Source of the DNA: Paracoccaceae bacterium
Lineage (GTDB): Bacteria; Pseudomonadota; Alphaproteobacteria; Rhodobacterales; Rhodobacteraceae
Assembly (NCBI GenBank): GCA_026710155.1
Contig: JAPORQ010000026.1
Coordinates: 42,155-106,154, forward strand
Direction of reading: 5' to 3'
Length of the DNA stretch: 64,000 bases
A program made the translations under genes and the position numbers. The notes under the pieces were generated by a model, which saw nothing but the letters and a program-made list of their open reading frames with translations, was not told the DNA's origin and did no database searches. Shown here one piece after another: positions 43,780 to 53,034 of the stretch (positions are counted from its first letter, which is position 1; each line of letters starts with the position of its first letter).

Positions 43780-44862
43780 ATGGGAAATAGTAATAAATCT
43801 AACACAGTGCGAGTATATGATTTTTTTTCGGGTTGTGGGGGTACGAGTAGTGGTTTTCAGAAAGCTGGAATGGAAATAACCTATGCCTTGGACAATGATT
43901 GGGACTCCAAAGCCAGCTTTGAAGCCAATTTTCCCAATGCGTATTTCGATTTTATTGATATCCAGAAAATAAACATCAAGGCTTTGAAGACCAGAGTTGA
44001 ATTGGAACGACCCAATTTGGTTTTATTCAGTGGATGTGCACCTTGCCAACCTTATACCAAGCAGAATACGAATAAGCCAACAAAGTCAGAGGATGAACGG
44101 ATTCAATTACTTTCCCATTTTGCCAACCTGATTGAAAAATGTATTCCAGACCTTGTTTTTCTGGAAAACGTGCCAGGGATACAGAAACTAAAGAAAGAAA
44201 ATGAACCATTGGGTAACTTACGAAAAAGCCTTGAGAAACTTAATTATATAATTGCCTCCGATCCCATTGTATTCGCCAATTATGGGGTTCCACAAACTCG
44301 TAGAAGATTTGTCTTGATAGCAAGCCGTCATGGACAGATTGATTTACCAGGCGAAACCCATGGTCAAGGTAAGGGAAAGGAGAAATATACCACTGTTCGG
44401 GACTGGATTTCTCATCTTCCACCAATCAAGGCAGGTGAAGAACATAAAAAGGTAAAAAATCACAAAGCTGCGAGGCTTTCAAAACTGAACCTCAAACGTA
44501 TAAAGGCTACACCAAAAGGAGGAGGTAACCGAGATTGGCCTGAACACCTAAAGTTGAATTGCCATAAAAAGCATTCCGGTTTTTCGGATGTGTATGGCCG
44601 TTTGGATTGGGATAAAACGGCTTCTGGTTTGACGACCAGATGCATCAGCTATTCCAACGGACGTTTCGGACACCCTGAACAGAACAGGGCTATTAGTATA
44701 AGAGAAGCAGCATGCCTGCAAACATTTCCTGAAAATTTTATTTTCAAGGGGAATATGGGATCTATGGCCAGACAAATCGGAAATGCTGTTCCAGTTCTTT
44801 TGGCTGAACGTATTGGAGAGCATTTTATTGACCATTTGAAGGATAGGGGGAAATTGGTCTGA
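43780..44862 (+). CDS. DNA cytosine-5 methyltransferase (system A)
   Basis: C5 methyltransferase that modifies cytosine in a specific site. From the ATG with GGGG upstream it is 360 residues; an in-frame TTG 24 bases earlier is less likely. Motif I is YDFFSGCGGTSSGFQKAGM, motif IV GCAPCQPYTKQ with catalytic Cys 89, motif VI FLENVPGI, motif VIII QTRRRFVLIA, and motifs IX-X REAACLQTFPENF and GNMGSMARQIGNAVP. The target-recognition stretch (about 205-270) is short. Its stop TGA shares a base with the start of the next gene, so it is translationally coupled to the MORC/kinase fusion. Confidence 0.95.
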   Translation: MGNSNKSNTVRVYDFFSGCGGTSSGFQKAGMEITYALDNDWDSKASFEANFPNAYFDFIDIQKINIKALKTRVELERPNLVLFSGCAPCQPYTKQNTNKPTKSEDERIQLLSHFANLIEKCIPDLVFLENVPGIQKLKKENEPLGNLRKSLEKLNYIIASDPIVFANYGVPQTRRRFVLIASRHGQIDLPGETHGQGKGKEKYTTVRDWISHLPPIKAGEEHKKVKNHKAARLSKLNLKRIKATPKGGGNRDWPEHLKLNCHKKHSGFSDVYGRLDWDKTASGLTTRCISYSNGRFGHPEQNRAISIREAACLQTFPENFIFKGNMGSMARQIGNAVPVLLAERIGEHFIDHLKDRGKLV

Positions 44863-47813
44863 TGGTTACCTTCAGAACACGAGCCAGGACCTTGGAAATG
44901 CTTGGGAGACAACAGATTGCAGGCATACCCACAGCAATAAGTGAATTGTTCAAGAATGCCCATGATGCTTATGCCGATCATGTTGAAATTGATTATTTCA
45001 GGTCAGATGGCCTCTTTGTATTAAGAGATGATGGGGTCGGAATGAGTAAGGAGGATTTCGAAAACAGATGGTTGACTATCGGTACAGAAAGTAAATTTGA
45101 CCCCCAAATACGCCCTCCCCAATTTGCTGATAAACCCATAAGACCAATGCTTGGGGAAAAAGGAATTGGACGGCTTGCTATAGCAATTATTGGGCCTCAG
45201 CTACTTGTTTTGACCCGGGCAATCGATTCCACTGATCTGGTAGTTGCATTCCTGAATTGGGGCATTTTTGAATGGCCGGGTATTAATCTAGAAGAAATCA
45301 TTATTCCTTCGCGAATTATCCCGGGAGGAACATTACCAACGGGTCAAGAAGTTTCCGAAATGATTGATGAATTTCGTTCCAATACAGCAAAGGTAGGAAA
45401 AAAGGTTGATACTGAATTGGTCATGAAGATTAAAGAAGAACTTAACCAATTTGATATAGACCCAATACAAATAGATACACATCTAAGTGCCGTCTCGCCC
45501 CTCTCATTAAATCATTTTAGAAGCGGTACACATTTCATTATAAAACCGACTAACCCACTCCTTAATGATGATATTGACGGAGAAATTACTCAAGATAAAG
45601 CGCCTCCTTTGCAAAGAGCATTACTTGGGTTTAGTAATACCATGATACCAAAGTCTGATTCTCCAATTAAAACAGGATTTAGGGATCACAAAACAGAAGA
45701 ATTTTTCGATGATTTGATTTCTGATAAGGAATTTTTTACACCTCAAGAGTTTGAAAATGCGGATCATCAAGTACGGGGTGAATTTGATAAATTTGGCCAG
45801 TTTATTGGAGAAATTTCTATCTATGGTGAAAAATTAAATAATCATATCATTCCTTGGAAAGGTAGTTATGGAGTTCCTACAGAATGCGGTCCATTTAGGA
45901 TTAATTTTTCACACTTCGAAAGAGAAAATAGGCACTCGACCATTCCACCTGAGGAACATTCACGATTATCAGAGAAGGCAAAAATTATAGGTGGTTTGTA
46001 TGTTTATCGCAATGGTATTCGAATTTTACCTTACGGTAACACTGATTTTGATTGGTTAGATATAGAATTGAATCGAACTAAAGGTGCAGGATATTATTAT
46101 TTTTCCCACAGAAAGATGTTTGGGACCATAGAGATAGATATTGAGAAAAATAAAAAACTTGTCGAGAAAGCTGGAAGGGAAGGATTTCAGGAGAACAAAG
46201 CATATCGCCAGTTCCGATCAATACTACAAAATTTTTTACTTCAACTTCTGATAGATTTTTTTCGAGATGATAGTATTAACACCGAACGCTTAATTAAAAA
46301 AGAAGAATTGGCAAAAGAAGAATTGGCAAAAAGAAAACGTGAAAAGTTTGCACGTGAAAAGAAAATAAAGTTCAGGACCGAACTTAATGAATTCTTTAAA
46401 AAGATAGAAAACAAAAAACCGCAAGAAAAAGCTAATCGTATATTGGAGGATCTAGAAACCAGGGTACGATTGGCACTTGAGGAATCGGACACGCATTTGT
46501 CTGCTGAAAAAATACTGATAATTGAAAAACAAGTAAGGCAAGATCTCAGAATTCTTGAAAACTCATATCGCATAACCCGTCCTCGCATTGGATTAAATAA
46601 ACAGCAATTAAGAGATTGGGAAGCATATAACACAGAATTTACCAACCTTCAGAACAATGTATTTATACCAACACGTAAAATGGTAGATGAATTGATTGAA
46701 GATAAAACCGAGAAAGCATCTTTGGTACTTAAACGTCAAATTAGAACTGAAGTTGTTTTCGAAGACCTAGAGAAGGAAGTACAAAGAATAACCAGAGAAT
46801 CTGGGAAGGATGTGAGAATTAAAGCAGAAGAAGTTGCCTCAGAAGCAAAAGAGGTGGCAAGCCAGGCTTTAAAAGAAGTCGAGAAAGAACTCCGAGACGT
46901 TTTAAGTGAAATACAAAGAAAGGAAATGAATCTTGAAGTTATACCAGAAGAAGATTTCGTAGAGAAAAGGAATAGTTGGGAATCAAGAGTCCTTAAAGTA
47001 ACTGAGGAACAAGGAAATTTGCTGCTTTCAATTCGAGAACAGCTTGAATCTATTGATGTGTCAGGCGGGAGTACCGCATTGGAACAGTTGGGAGCTATTG
47101 AACAAAGAAATATAATGTTGGAGGAACAGGCAGAGACGGATGCCCAATTAACTCAATTAGGTATGGCAATTGAGATAATAGATCATGAATTTTCGGCAAC
47201 CATTCGATCAATTCGTACCAGTTTACGCAAATTAAAAGCTTGGGCTGATATAAATCAAGGGTTGGAAGGGTTGTACAACAATATCAGGACAAACTTTGAC
47301 CATCTTGACGGGTATTTAACCTTGTTTACACCATTGCAAAGAAGGCTTTACAGAAAGAAAGTTCTAATTGAAGGTTTCCGAATTAGTGACTTTTTGCAAG
47401 AGTTATTCAAAGCAAGAATGGAACGGCATGGAATTTCTTTGATTACAACGAAAGCCTTTTCTAAAGCAACAATTATCGGCTTTCCCTCTAGTTTTTACCC
47501 AGTTTTTGTAAACCTTACTGACAACGCTATATATTGGTTGGCACAGCAAAACCCGTCATTAAATCGAGAGATTATACTTGATGAACAAAACGGTATGTGG
47601 ATAATTTCAGACACAGGTCCAGGGGTAACCTATCGTGATAGAGACTCGATTTTCGAATTAGGATTTAGCAGAAAACCGGGAGGACGTGGTATGGGCTTGC
47701 ATATAGGCCGAGAAACACTTCACAGGGTCGGGTATGATTTAATATTGTTGGATAGCCAAGAGGGCGCGAGATTTGGTCTTGTTCCTATGGGAGATGAGCA
47801 GGAAAATAAATGA
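44862..47813 (+). CDS. MORC/Hsp90-type GHKL ATPase fused to a histidine-kinase-like core (system A)
   Basis: 983 residues with two GHKL modules. The N-terminal one (about 1-450) has the N-box ISELFKNAHDAYADH, DDGVGM (56-61) and GEKGIGRLA, then a transducer-like domain. This is the MutL/MORC/Hsp90 arrangement. A long charged helical region with likely coiled coils follows (about 480-740). The C-terminal module looks like a histidine kinase: H-box EIIDHEFSATIRSIRTSLRK with His 775, N-box FVNLTDNAIYWL (Asn 888), G1 ISDTGPGV, F-box IFELGFSR and G2 GGRGMGLHIGRETL. The following gene encodes a receiver-like protein, so phosphotransfer is plausible. MORC-type ATPases occur in known restriction-like loci. 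Physical fusion to a kinase core is the unusual point. Confidence 0.9.
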   Translation: MVTFRTRARTLEMLGRQQIAGIPTAISELFKNAHDAYADHVEIDYFRSDGLFVLRDDGVGMSKEDFENRWLTIGTESKFDPQIRPPQFADKPIRPMLGEKGIGRLAIAIIGPQLLVLTRAIDSTDLVVAFLNWGIFEWPGINLEEIIIPSRIIPGGTLPTGQEVSEMIDEFRSNTAKVGKKVDTELVMKIKEELNQFDIDPIQIDTHLSAVSPLSLNHFRSGTHFIIKPTNPLLNDDIDGEITQDKAPPLQRALLGFSNTMIPKSDSPIKTGFRDHKTEEFFDDLISDKEFFTPQEFENADHQVRGEFDKFGQFIGEISIYGEKLNNHIIPWKGSYGVPTECGPFRINFSHFERENRHSTIPPEEHSRLSEKAKIIGGLYVYRNGIRILPYGNTDFDWLDIELNRTKGAGYYYFSHRKMFGTIEIDIEKNKKLVEKAGREGFQENKAYRQFRSILQNFLLQLLIDFFRDDSINTERLIKKEELAKEELAKRKREKFAREKKIKFRTELNEFFKKIENKKPQEKANRILEDLETRVRLALEESDTHLSAEKILIIEKQVRQDLRILENSYRITRPRIGLNKQQLRDWEAYNTEFTNLQNNVFIPTRKMVDELIEDKTEKASLVLKRQIRTEVVFEDLEKEVQRITRESGKDVRIKAEEVASEAKEVASQALKEVEKELRDVLSEIQRKEMNLEVIPEEDFVEKRNSWESRVLKVTEEQGNLLLSIREQLESIDVSGGSTALEQLGAIEQRNIMLEEQAETDAQLTQLGMAIEIIDHEFSATIRSIRTSLRKLKAWADINQGLEGLYNNIRTNFDHLDGYLTLFTPLQRRLYRKKVLIEGFRISDFLQELFKARMERHGISLITTKAFSKATIIGFPSSFYPVFVNLTDNAIYWLAQQNPSLNREIILDEQNGMWIISDTGPGVTYRDRDSIFELGFSRKPGGRGMGLHIGRETLHRVGYDLILLDSQEGARFGLVPMGDEQENK

Positions 47814-49270
47814 GTACAAAAGAAGATTACTGTATTCCCAATTATGTAAAAAGATTTCTTCAAACTGCTGTTATTGTTGATGACCAGGCCTATAACAATA
47901 TTTCTACAGAGGAATCTTGCCAACCAAGTGTTCTTATACCTCCTACTAGGGGTAAGGTTACTAAAAATATCCCCAAAAGCGATAATGATGAATTCACACG
48001 TACGCACTCCTTGAATGCTGTCCCCATTATTAAGTCATTTTTGAAAAATGGAATAATTTGTGGAGTGATGGAACCTGATGATAATTTATTAAAATCACTT
48101 AAAAAGGCTGATATTGTAGTTTTAGACTGGCTTCTTAAAGATAAAAACCCGAGTTACACAATTGATTTGTTAAGGAGACTTGTATCAGAAAATGAGAACG
48201 GGAATTCACTCCGGTTAATTGCAATTTATACCGGAGAATCAAGAATAGATGATATACAAGATCGAATATATTATGAGGTATTGAGCAAAGCAAATCTGAA
48301 TCCAAAAAATACAAAAAAACTACCCGAAATCACCTACAAACATGGCCGTTTGGTAATTTATGCAAAATCTAAAACATCAGTAAGTCCTTCATTGGAAAAC
48401 AGAATTAAATCGGTTGAAGATCTACCCCTTCAATTGATTATTGATTATTCTTCAATGACTGAAGGATTACTTCCTGGTATCGCTCTAACCTCATTGGCCG
48501 CCGTTCGTGAAAACGCTCACAATGTATTGGATCGTTTCAATAACGAATTAGACCCGGCATATCTTACCCAAAGATCCCTAATTTCTAACCCTGAAGAATC
48601 AGAGCAACAAATGGTCGACCTCATAGCCGAAGAATTACGAGGAAATATGGGGGATGCTGTTTTTGAAACTAAACCTGCGGGTTCACAAGAAGTAAATAAA
48701 TGGTTGGATCATAAAGAACAATATAAATTTGGAAATAAAACCCTCGGTAGAGAAGAAACCATTAAATTCGTGAATAAAGGAAATATAGAATTAGAAAATT
48801 GGAAAGGGAAAAACTTTCATAAAATAACTTCCGGATTCGTAAGAGATGAAAATTCTGATGGTTCCCAATTGGACAAAGAATTGGCTTGGATTACCAGTTT
48901 TAGAGCTTTGAATGATAAACAGCCTCGAAAATTGGTGCAGGGAACAGTAATTTCAGTTAACAATTCAGAATATTTGATTTGTATTAGGCCTAGTTGCGAT
49001 TGTGTAAGATTGAAAAAGAAAGAAAGTTTTTGTTTTCTTAAACTGAATAAAAATCCTACAAAAGAATCCAAATTGGAATATGTTAAGGCAGAATTGAAGA
49101 ATAACCAATATTATTTTACTGATATAAATAAGAACGATTTCAAATGGGTTGGGGAATTAAAAACTATTTTTACTCAAAGAATAATTCAAAAAATTGCAAC
49201 TGACGTTAGCCGATTGGGAGTAGATGATTCGGAATGGTTAAGAAGGCAAAGTAAAAAATATTTTCCATAA
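47810..49270 (+). CDS. Receiver-domain protein with large C-terminal region (system A)
   Basis: 486 residues overlapping the previous gene by 4 bases. The N-terminal part looks like a response-regulator receiver: acidic pair VIVDDQ (Asp 24/25), phospho-acceptor candidate VVLDWLL (Asp 106) and the Thr of IAIYTGE (Thr 141). A non-standard insert after strand 1 makes the domain larger than usual. The remaining 270 residues have no domain I recognise; they contain no DNA-binding helix-turn-helix that I can see. It is probably the output partner of the kinase-like C-terminus of the upstream protein. Confidence 0.8.
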   Translation: MSTKEDYCIPNYVKRFLQTAVIVDDQAYNNISTEESCQPSVLIPPTRGKVTKNIPKSDNDEFTRTHSLNAVPIIKSFLKNGIICGVMEPDDNLLKSLKKADIVVLDWLLKDKNPSYTIDLLRRLVSENENGNSLRLIAIYTGESRIDDIQDRIYYEVLSKANLNPKNTKKLPEITYKHGRLVIYAKSKTSVSPSLENRIKSVEDLPLQLIIDYSSMTEGLLPGIALTSLAAVRENAHNVLDRFNNELDPAYLTQRSLISNPEESEQQMVDLIAEELRGNMGDAVFETKPAGSQEVNKWLDHKEQYKFGNKTLGREETIKFVNKGNIELENWKGKNFHKITSGFVRDENSDGSQLDKELAWITSFRALNDKQPRKLVQGTVISVNNSEYLICIRPSCDCVRLKKKESFCFLKLNKNPTKESKLEYVKAELKNNQYYFTDINKNDFKWVGELKTIFTQRIIQKIATDVSRLGVDDSEWLRRQSKKYFP

Positions 49271-49412
49271 TTTCGGCTGAGGATTTTAAGCAATATTGCC
49301 GGATAGCCGGATTATAAGTTATTTCTAACTACAGAAGATGGGTGAAGTGGGAACCATTTTCAGCATTAAGTTTCAACGCTGCACAATTGCTTTGATCTTA
49401 AACGTTGGTTTC

Positions 49413-51443
49413 TTAAAGACAAATTGCCAGTCGTGTACCTTGGTCAATGGCGATTTTGGCATCCAGACCGACAGTATTTTTCGAACCGCCAATCAAGTGA
49501 AATTCCCTGCCGATGTCGGAGAGCTCATTTGCAAGACCCTGTTCAGGATTTTGACCTGTACAGAGAACCACAGTACCCGCCTCTATTTGCTCAGATTTTC
49601 CCTCATGGTTTGTAATCAAAATTCCTTTTTTGTTGATTTGATTATAGGTAACACCTGCCATCATCCTTACTCCCTTCATTTGCAGGGATGATCTATGAAT
49701 CCATCCGGTCGTTTTTCCCAACTTCCTACCAATCCGGTTGCCGCTTCTCTGCATCAAGGTAATTTTCCTGTTTATTGGTATTGGCTTCGGGGGACCTGGA
49801 ACAATACCACCTCGATGCTTTTCCGGATCAGTTATGCCCCAGTGCTTTTTCCAGGAATCTATATCCAAGGTAGGGCTATCTCCTTCTTGCGATAGATATT
49901 CGGCAACATCAAACCCAATTCCTCCAGCACCAACAATTGCAAAGGTTGTACACTCGGTGTCAAATTTATCCCAAATCAATTCATTGTAGGTAACTACATT
50001 GGATTGATCCAAACCCTCTATTTGAGGCATATTAGGCTTTACTCCAGTTGCTAAAATTATGTGATCAAACTCCAACAAATCCTTGTAGTCGGGGCTTGAT
50101 CCAAGAACAAGTTTTACTTTGACTTCATACAACATGGTTTTGTACCATTCCAGCAAACCGATAAACTCCTCCTTGCCTGGAATTCTGCTGGCCAACTGCA
50201 ATTGTCCCCCAATTTTGGTATACTTCTCCATTAGAGTAACCTTATGCCCTCGTAAGGAAGCTGTTATTGCAGCAGCCAAACCAGCCGGGCCTGCGCCAAC
50301 AATACAGATTTTTTTTGGATTGGCGGCAGGCTTATAATTCAACTCTGTTTCATGACAGGATCTGGGATTTACCAGACAGGTAGATATTTTCATGTTGAAG
50401 GTATGATCCAGACAGGCCTGATTACAGGCAATGCAAGGTGCAATGAGTTTTGATTGACCTCTTTTGGCCTTGTTAACAAACTCTGGATCTGCCAGGAAAG
50501 GTCTAGCCATGGACACTAGATCGGCAAATCCGTTCGCAAGCAGTTTTTCTGCTGTCTCAGGTGAGTTGATACGGTTGGAAGCTACAATAGGGATGTTGAC
50601 TTCGCCCATCAATTTTTTGGTTACCCAGGAAAAGGCATACCTTGGAACACTTGTCGCAATGGTTGGAATTTTGGCTTCATGCCATCCAATGCCAGTATTG
50701 ATAATCTTGGCTCCAGCTCTTTCGACCTCTTTAGCCAATAGTAAAACTTCATCCCAATTTGATCCATCAGGAACAAGATCAATCATGGAGAGCCGATAAA
50801 TTATCAGGAAATCATCACCTACGGCATTTACTATTCGTTTTACCACTTCAATTGGCAGTTTCATCCTGTTTTTGTAACTGCCACCCCAATGATCTGTTCT
50901 TTGGTTGGTACGCTTGACCAGAAACTGGTTGAGAAAGTATCCCTCTGATCCCATGATCTCCACACCGTCATAGCCAATTTCTCTAGCTTTGATGGCAGTA
51001 TCAGTGATATCGGCAATTTGCTTTTCAATTCCTTCTTCATCCAGCTCATGGGGGACAAAGGGGGAAATGGGTGATTTTATCGGCGATGGTGCCACACAAT
51101 TCTCACCATAGGCATATCGACCTGCATGAAGAATTTGCATTGCAATCTTGCCACCTGCATTGTGAACTTCACCTGTTAGAAACCCATGCCCTTCCAGGTC
51201 TTCACTTGAAAACAATCCAGCTGCGTTGGGGAATACCGCACCTTCCCTATTGGGAGCAATACCTCCGGTGACCATGAGGCTTACACCTCCTCGTGCTCTT
51301 TCGGAATAGAAGCTGGCCACCCTGTTCCAATCCCTGGTTTCCTCAAGCCCGGTATGCATCGAACCCATGATCATTCTGTTTTCAAGGGTCATAAACCCCA
51401 GTTCCAGAGGCTCAAATATGTGTTTGTATTCTGTTTCAGCCAT
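49413..51443 (-). CDS. fadH: NADPH-dependent 2,4-dienoyl-CoA reductase
   Basis: FadH reduces 2,4-dienoyl-CoA from unsaturated fatty-acid oxidation using FMN, FAD and a 4Fe-4S cluster. From the ATG giving MAETEYKHIFEPLELG the product is 676 residues, the family size. The signature RMIMGSMHTGLEE, the FMN-barrel motif HAGRYAYG, the cluster cysteines in CIACNQACLDHTF and STCLVNP, and the dinucleotide motif CIVGAGPAGLAAAI are present, followed by the second NAD(P) fold (IVGAGGIGFDVAE). Two earlier in-frame starts lack support. As a metabolic gene between two defence operons it is out of place. Confidence 0.93.
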   Translation of the reverse strand: MAETEYKHIFEPLELGFMTLENRMIMGSMHTGLEETRDWNRVASFYSERARGGVSLMVTGGIAPNREGAVFPNAAGLFSSEDLEGHGFLTGEVHNAGGKIAMQILHAGRYAYGENCVAPSPIKSPISPFVPHELDEEGIEKQIADITDTAIKAREIGYDGVEIMGSEGYFLNQFLVKRTNQRTDHWGGSYKNRMKLPIEVVKRIVNAVGDDFLIIYRLSMIDLVPDGSNWDEVLLLAKEVERAGAKIINTGIGWHEAKIPTIATSVPRYAFSWVTKKLMGEVNIPIVASNRINSPETAEKLLANGFADLVSMARPFLADPEFVNKAKRGQSKLIAPCIACNQACLDHTFNMKISTCLVNPRSCHETELNYKPAANPKKICIVGAGPAGLAAAITASLRGHKVTLMEKYTKIGGQLQLASRIPGKEEFIGLLEWYKTMLYEVKVKLVLGSSPDYKDLLEFDHIILATGVKPNMPQIEGLDQSNVVTYNELIWDKFDTECTTFAIVGAGGIGFDVAEYLSQEGDSPTLDIDSWKKHWGITDPEKHRGGIVPGPPKPIPINRKITLMQRSGNRIGRKLGKTTGWIHRSSLQMKGVRMMAGVTYNQINKKGILITNHEGKSEQIEAGTVVLCTGQNPEQGLANELSDIGREFHLIGGSKNTVGLDAKIAIDQGTRLAICL

Positions 51444-51504
51444 GAATTTAAAATTTGTCATTCGGTAAAATGCGGGTTTGTTGGTTTGAATCAAAACCCG
51501 TCAT

Positions 51505-51969
51505 TCATTCCAGATAACTGGTTGAGGACGGAATTTCCAATAGTGAATTACTGGTTTTCAGCCATTCAGCAAGTTTCTCCACCGATACATCAACATCATT
51601 TTGAGTTTTCAAGGAACATTCCCATACCGTTGCGATCCGCCATCCAACTTCAAGAAGTTTGTTTGCAACCGCCTGGTCACGGGCAACATTCGTGTTCAAC
51701 TTATTTAGCCAAAAATCCTTGTTGGATGATGGTATGCGAGAATAGCGGCAACCGGAATGTTGGTGCCAAAAACAACCATGAACAAATACTGCTGTATTGA
51801 ATTTTCTTAAAACCAAATCCGGTTTTCCAAAGATACCCTTTCCATGTAACCGATAACGAAAACCTCTGGCATGCAATGCCTTGCGCAGAACCATTTCAGG
51901 TTTGGTATCCTTGCCCCTAATCGCAGCCATCATCCGCGATCTGGTTTCTTTATCTACTGTATCCACCAT
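51505..51969 (-). CDS. vsr: Vsr-type very short patch repair endonuclease (DNA mismatch)
   Basis: Vsr nicks DNA at T:G mismatches arising from 5-methylcytosine deamination, and related proteins serve as restriction nucleases in some loci. The 154 residues keep the family pattern: RSRMMAAIRGKDTKPEMVLR, GFRYRLH, IFGKPDLVLRK with catalytic Asp 51, and FVHGCFWHQHSGC with His 64, His 69 and His 71 in the same numbering as E. coli Vsr, then WLNKLNTNVARD and VWEC. It is separated from its presumed partner methyltransferase by a toxin/antitoxin pair and a truncated vsr copy. Confidence 0.93.
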   Translation of the reverse strand: MVDTVDKETRSRMMAAIRGKDTKPEMVLRKALHARGFRYRLHGKGIFGKPDLVLRKFNTAVFVHGCFWHQHSGCRYSRIPSSNKDFWLNKLNTNVARDQAVANKLLEVGWRIATVWECSLKTQNDVDVSVEKLAEWLKTSNSLLEIPSSTSYLE

Positions 51970-52098
51970 AATTAATGACGAAAAATGACTTCATGCTGGA
52001 TTTGATTCAGGGGGTAAGGACATGATGGCAGAATCTGCAAAAGTACAAGTACGATAGCCCTGGGCCCTGGGATGTTTCTGTGAGGATTTGAGAGGTAT

Positions 52099-52368
52099 TT
52101 ATCCTCTTTCCCATTTCCGATAAACATCCTTGCGGTGCCCAATAAACATAATTTCTACTATGTCCTCGTTGAAACGGTAGATCATACGATATTGTCCTAT
52201 TCTAGATCGGTAGTTGGAAGAATTTGTCAGTTTGCTTGTATCGCCGTGCAAAGGATTGTTACACAATTTATCCATTACCCTTACAAAGCGTTTGGCAAGT
52301 TTCTGATCCGTTCGTTTGAAATTTTCAAGTTGCTCGATTGCCTCCGTGGTCAACTGAAGGTTACGCAT
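52099..52368 (-). CDS. RelE/ParE-superfamily toxin
   Basis: This 89-residue protein has the RelE/YoeB-type fold pattern: ATEAIEQLENFKRTDQKLAK-like N-terminal helices (seen as TTEAIEQLENFKRTDQ), NPLHGDTSKL, YRSRIGQYRMIYRFNEDIVE and the final IGHRKDVYRKW with basic residues typical of the ribosome-dependent mRNA interferase active site. It overlaps the upstream antitoxin gene by 8 bases. The module would be autoregulated by the toxin-antitoxin complex. Confidence 0.88.
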   Translation of the reverse strand: MRNLQLTTEAIEQLENFKRTDQKLAKRFVRVMDKLCNNPLHGDTSKLTNSSNYRSRIGQYRMIYRFNEDIVEIMFIGHRKDVYRKWERG

Positions 52369-52612
52369 TTCTTATGCTATTCAAGAGTTTCTCTGATTCC
52401 TCAACACCGGCAAAACCTTTCTTTCTAGCTTTCTCGGCCAGCTCATCCCACATCCTGTCTTCTTCTTCCCTATCCTTCTGAAAACGCTCAATCAAGGCAT
52501 CAATCACATAACTCTTCAGAGTCTGTGCCTTTGTTTTTGCCATGTCTTTAACCTCTTCATGGAAATCAGGTAACAAATCAACTGACAACCTTGTGGATTC
52601 TTTTGATTTCAT
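52361..52612 (-). CDS. Antitoxin of the RelE-type toxin
   Basis: 83 residues from the ATG giving MKSKESTRLSVDLLPDFHEE. The N-terminus looks like a ribbon-helix-helix DNA-binding element (TRLSVDLLPDFHEEVKDMAK), with KSYVIDALIERFQKD as the helix pair. The C-terminal acidic part (EEEDRMWDELAEKARKK) would wrap the toxin. A longer frame that adds 18 residues upstream lacks support. It precedes and overlaps the toxin gene, the standard order. Confidence 0.82.
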   Translation of the reverse strand: MKSKESTRLSVDLLPDFHEEVKDMAKTKAQTLKSYVIDALIERFQKDREEEDRMWDELAEKARKKGFAGVEESEKLLNSIRNA

Positions 52613-52646
52613 GGCACAACCCTGCACATAATAAGCAATATGTGAT

Positions 52647-52676
52647 AATATATACACTTTAACCACTTATTGTCAA
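52647..52676 (-). promoter_or_regulatory. Sigma-70-type promoter of the toxin-antitoxin operon
   Basis: On the minus strand a perfect TTGACA is followed after 18 bases by TATATT, about 35 bases before the antitoxin ATG. The spacer and the AT-rich flank are consistent with a strong housekeeping promoter. Overlap with the region where the antitoxin would bind fits autoregulation, but the operator cannot be delimited. Confidence 0.7.
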
Positions 52677-52758
52677 TTGGCTGGCATGCTCGTTGTTCAT
52701 TATCAGTACAACATTTGCTAGTGGTTACAAATTATTTTACTGAGTGGGGAACTGGGTT

Positions 52759-52962
52759 TCACAAAAAATAAATATTATCCTTATGTGGGTACTTGTATGC
52801 CAACCTCGCCATTTGGAAAAAAATAATTCCCTTTCCATGTAATCGATAACGAAAACTTCTGGCATGTAATGCTTTACGCAGAACCATCTCAGGCTTTGTA
52901 TTCTTGCCCCTAATCGCAGCCATCATCCGCGACCTGGTTTCTTTATCTACTGTGTCCGCCAT
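52759..52962 (-). pseudogene. Truncated second copy of vsr
   Basis: The first 45 residues (MADTVDKETRSRMMAAIRG onward to RYRLHGKGI) are nearly identical to the Vsr at 51505-51969, and the DNA is about 90 percent identical over some 135 bases. Homology then stops, just before catalytic Asp 51, and about 22 unrelated residues follow to a stop. The fragment is divergent from the methyltransferase of system B with 72 bases between them, the classical vsr/dcm neighbourhood. It is therefore probably the original vsr, truncated when the intervening segment was inserted or duplicated. Confidence 0.9.
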
Positions 52963-53034
52963 TTTATATTGACCTGGTTTTGAACTGAGGTTTGATTATA
53001 TAAGCCATTAACAAAAATTTGTACTGAGGTTAAA

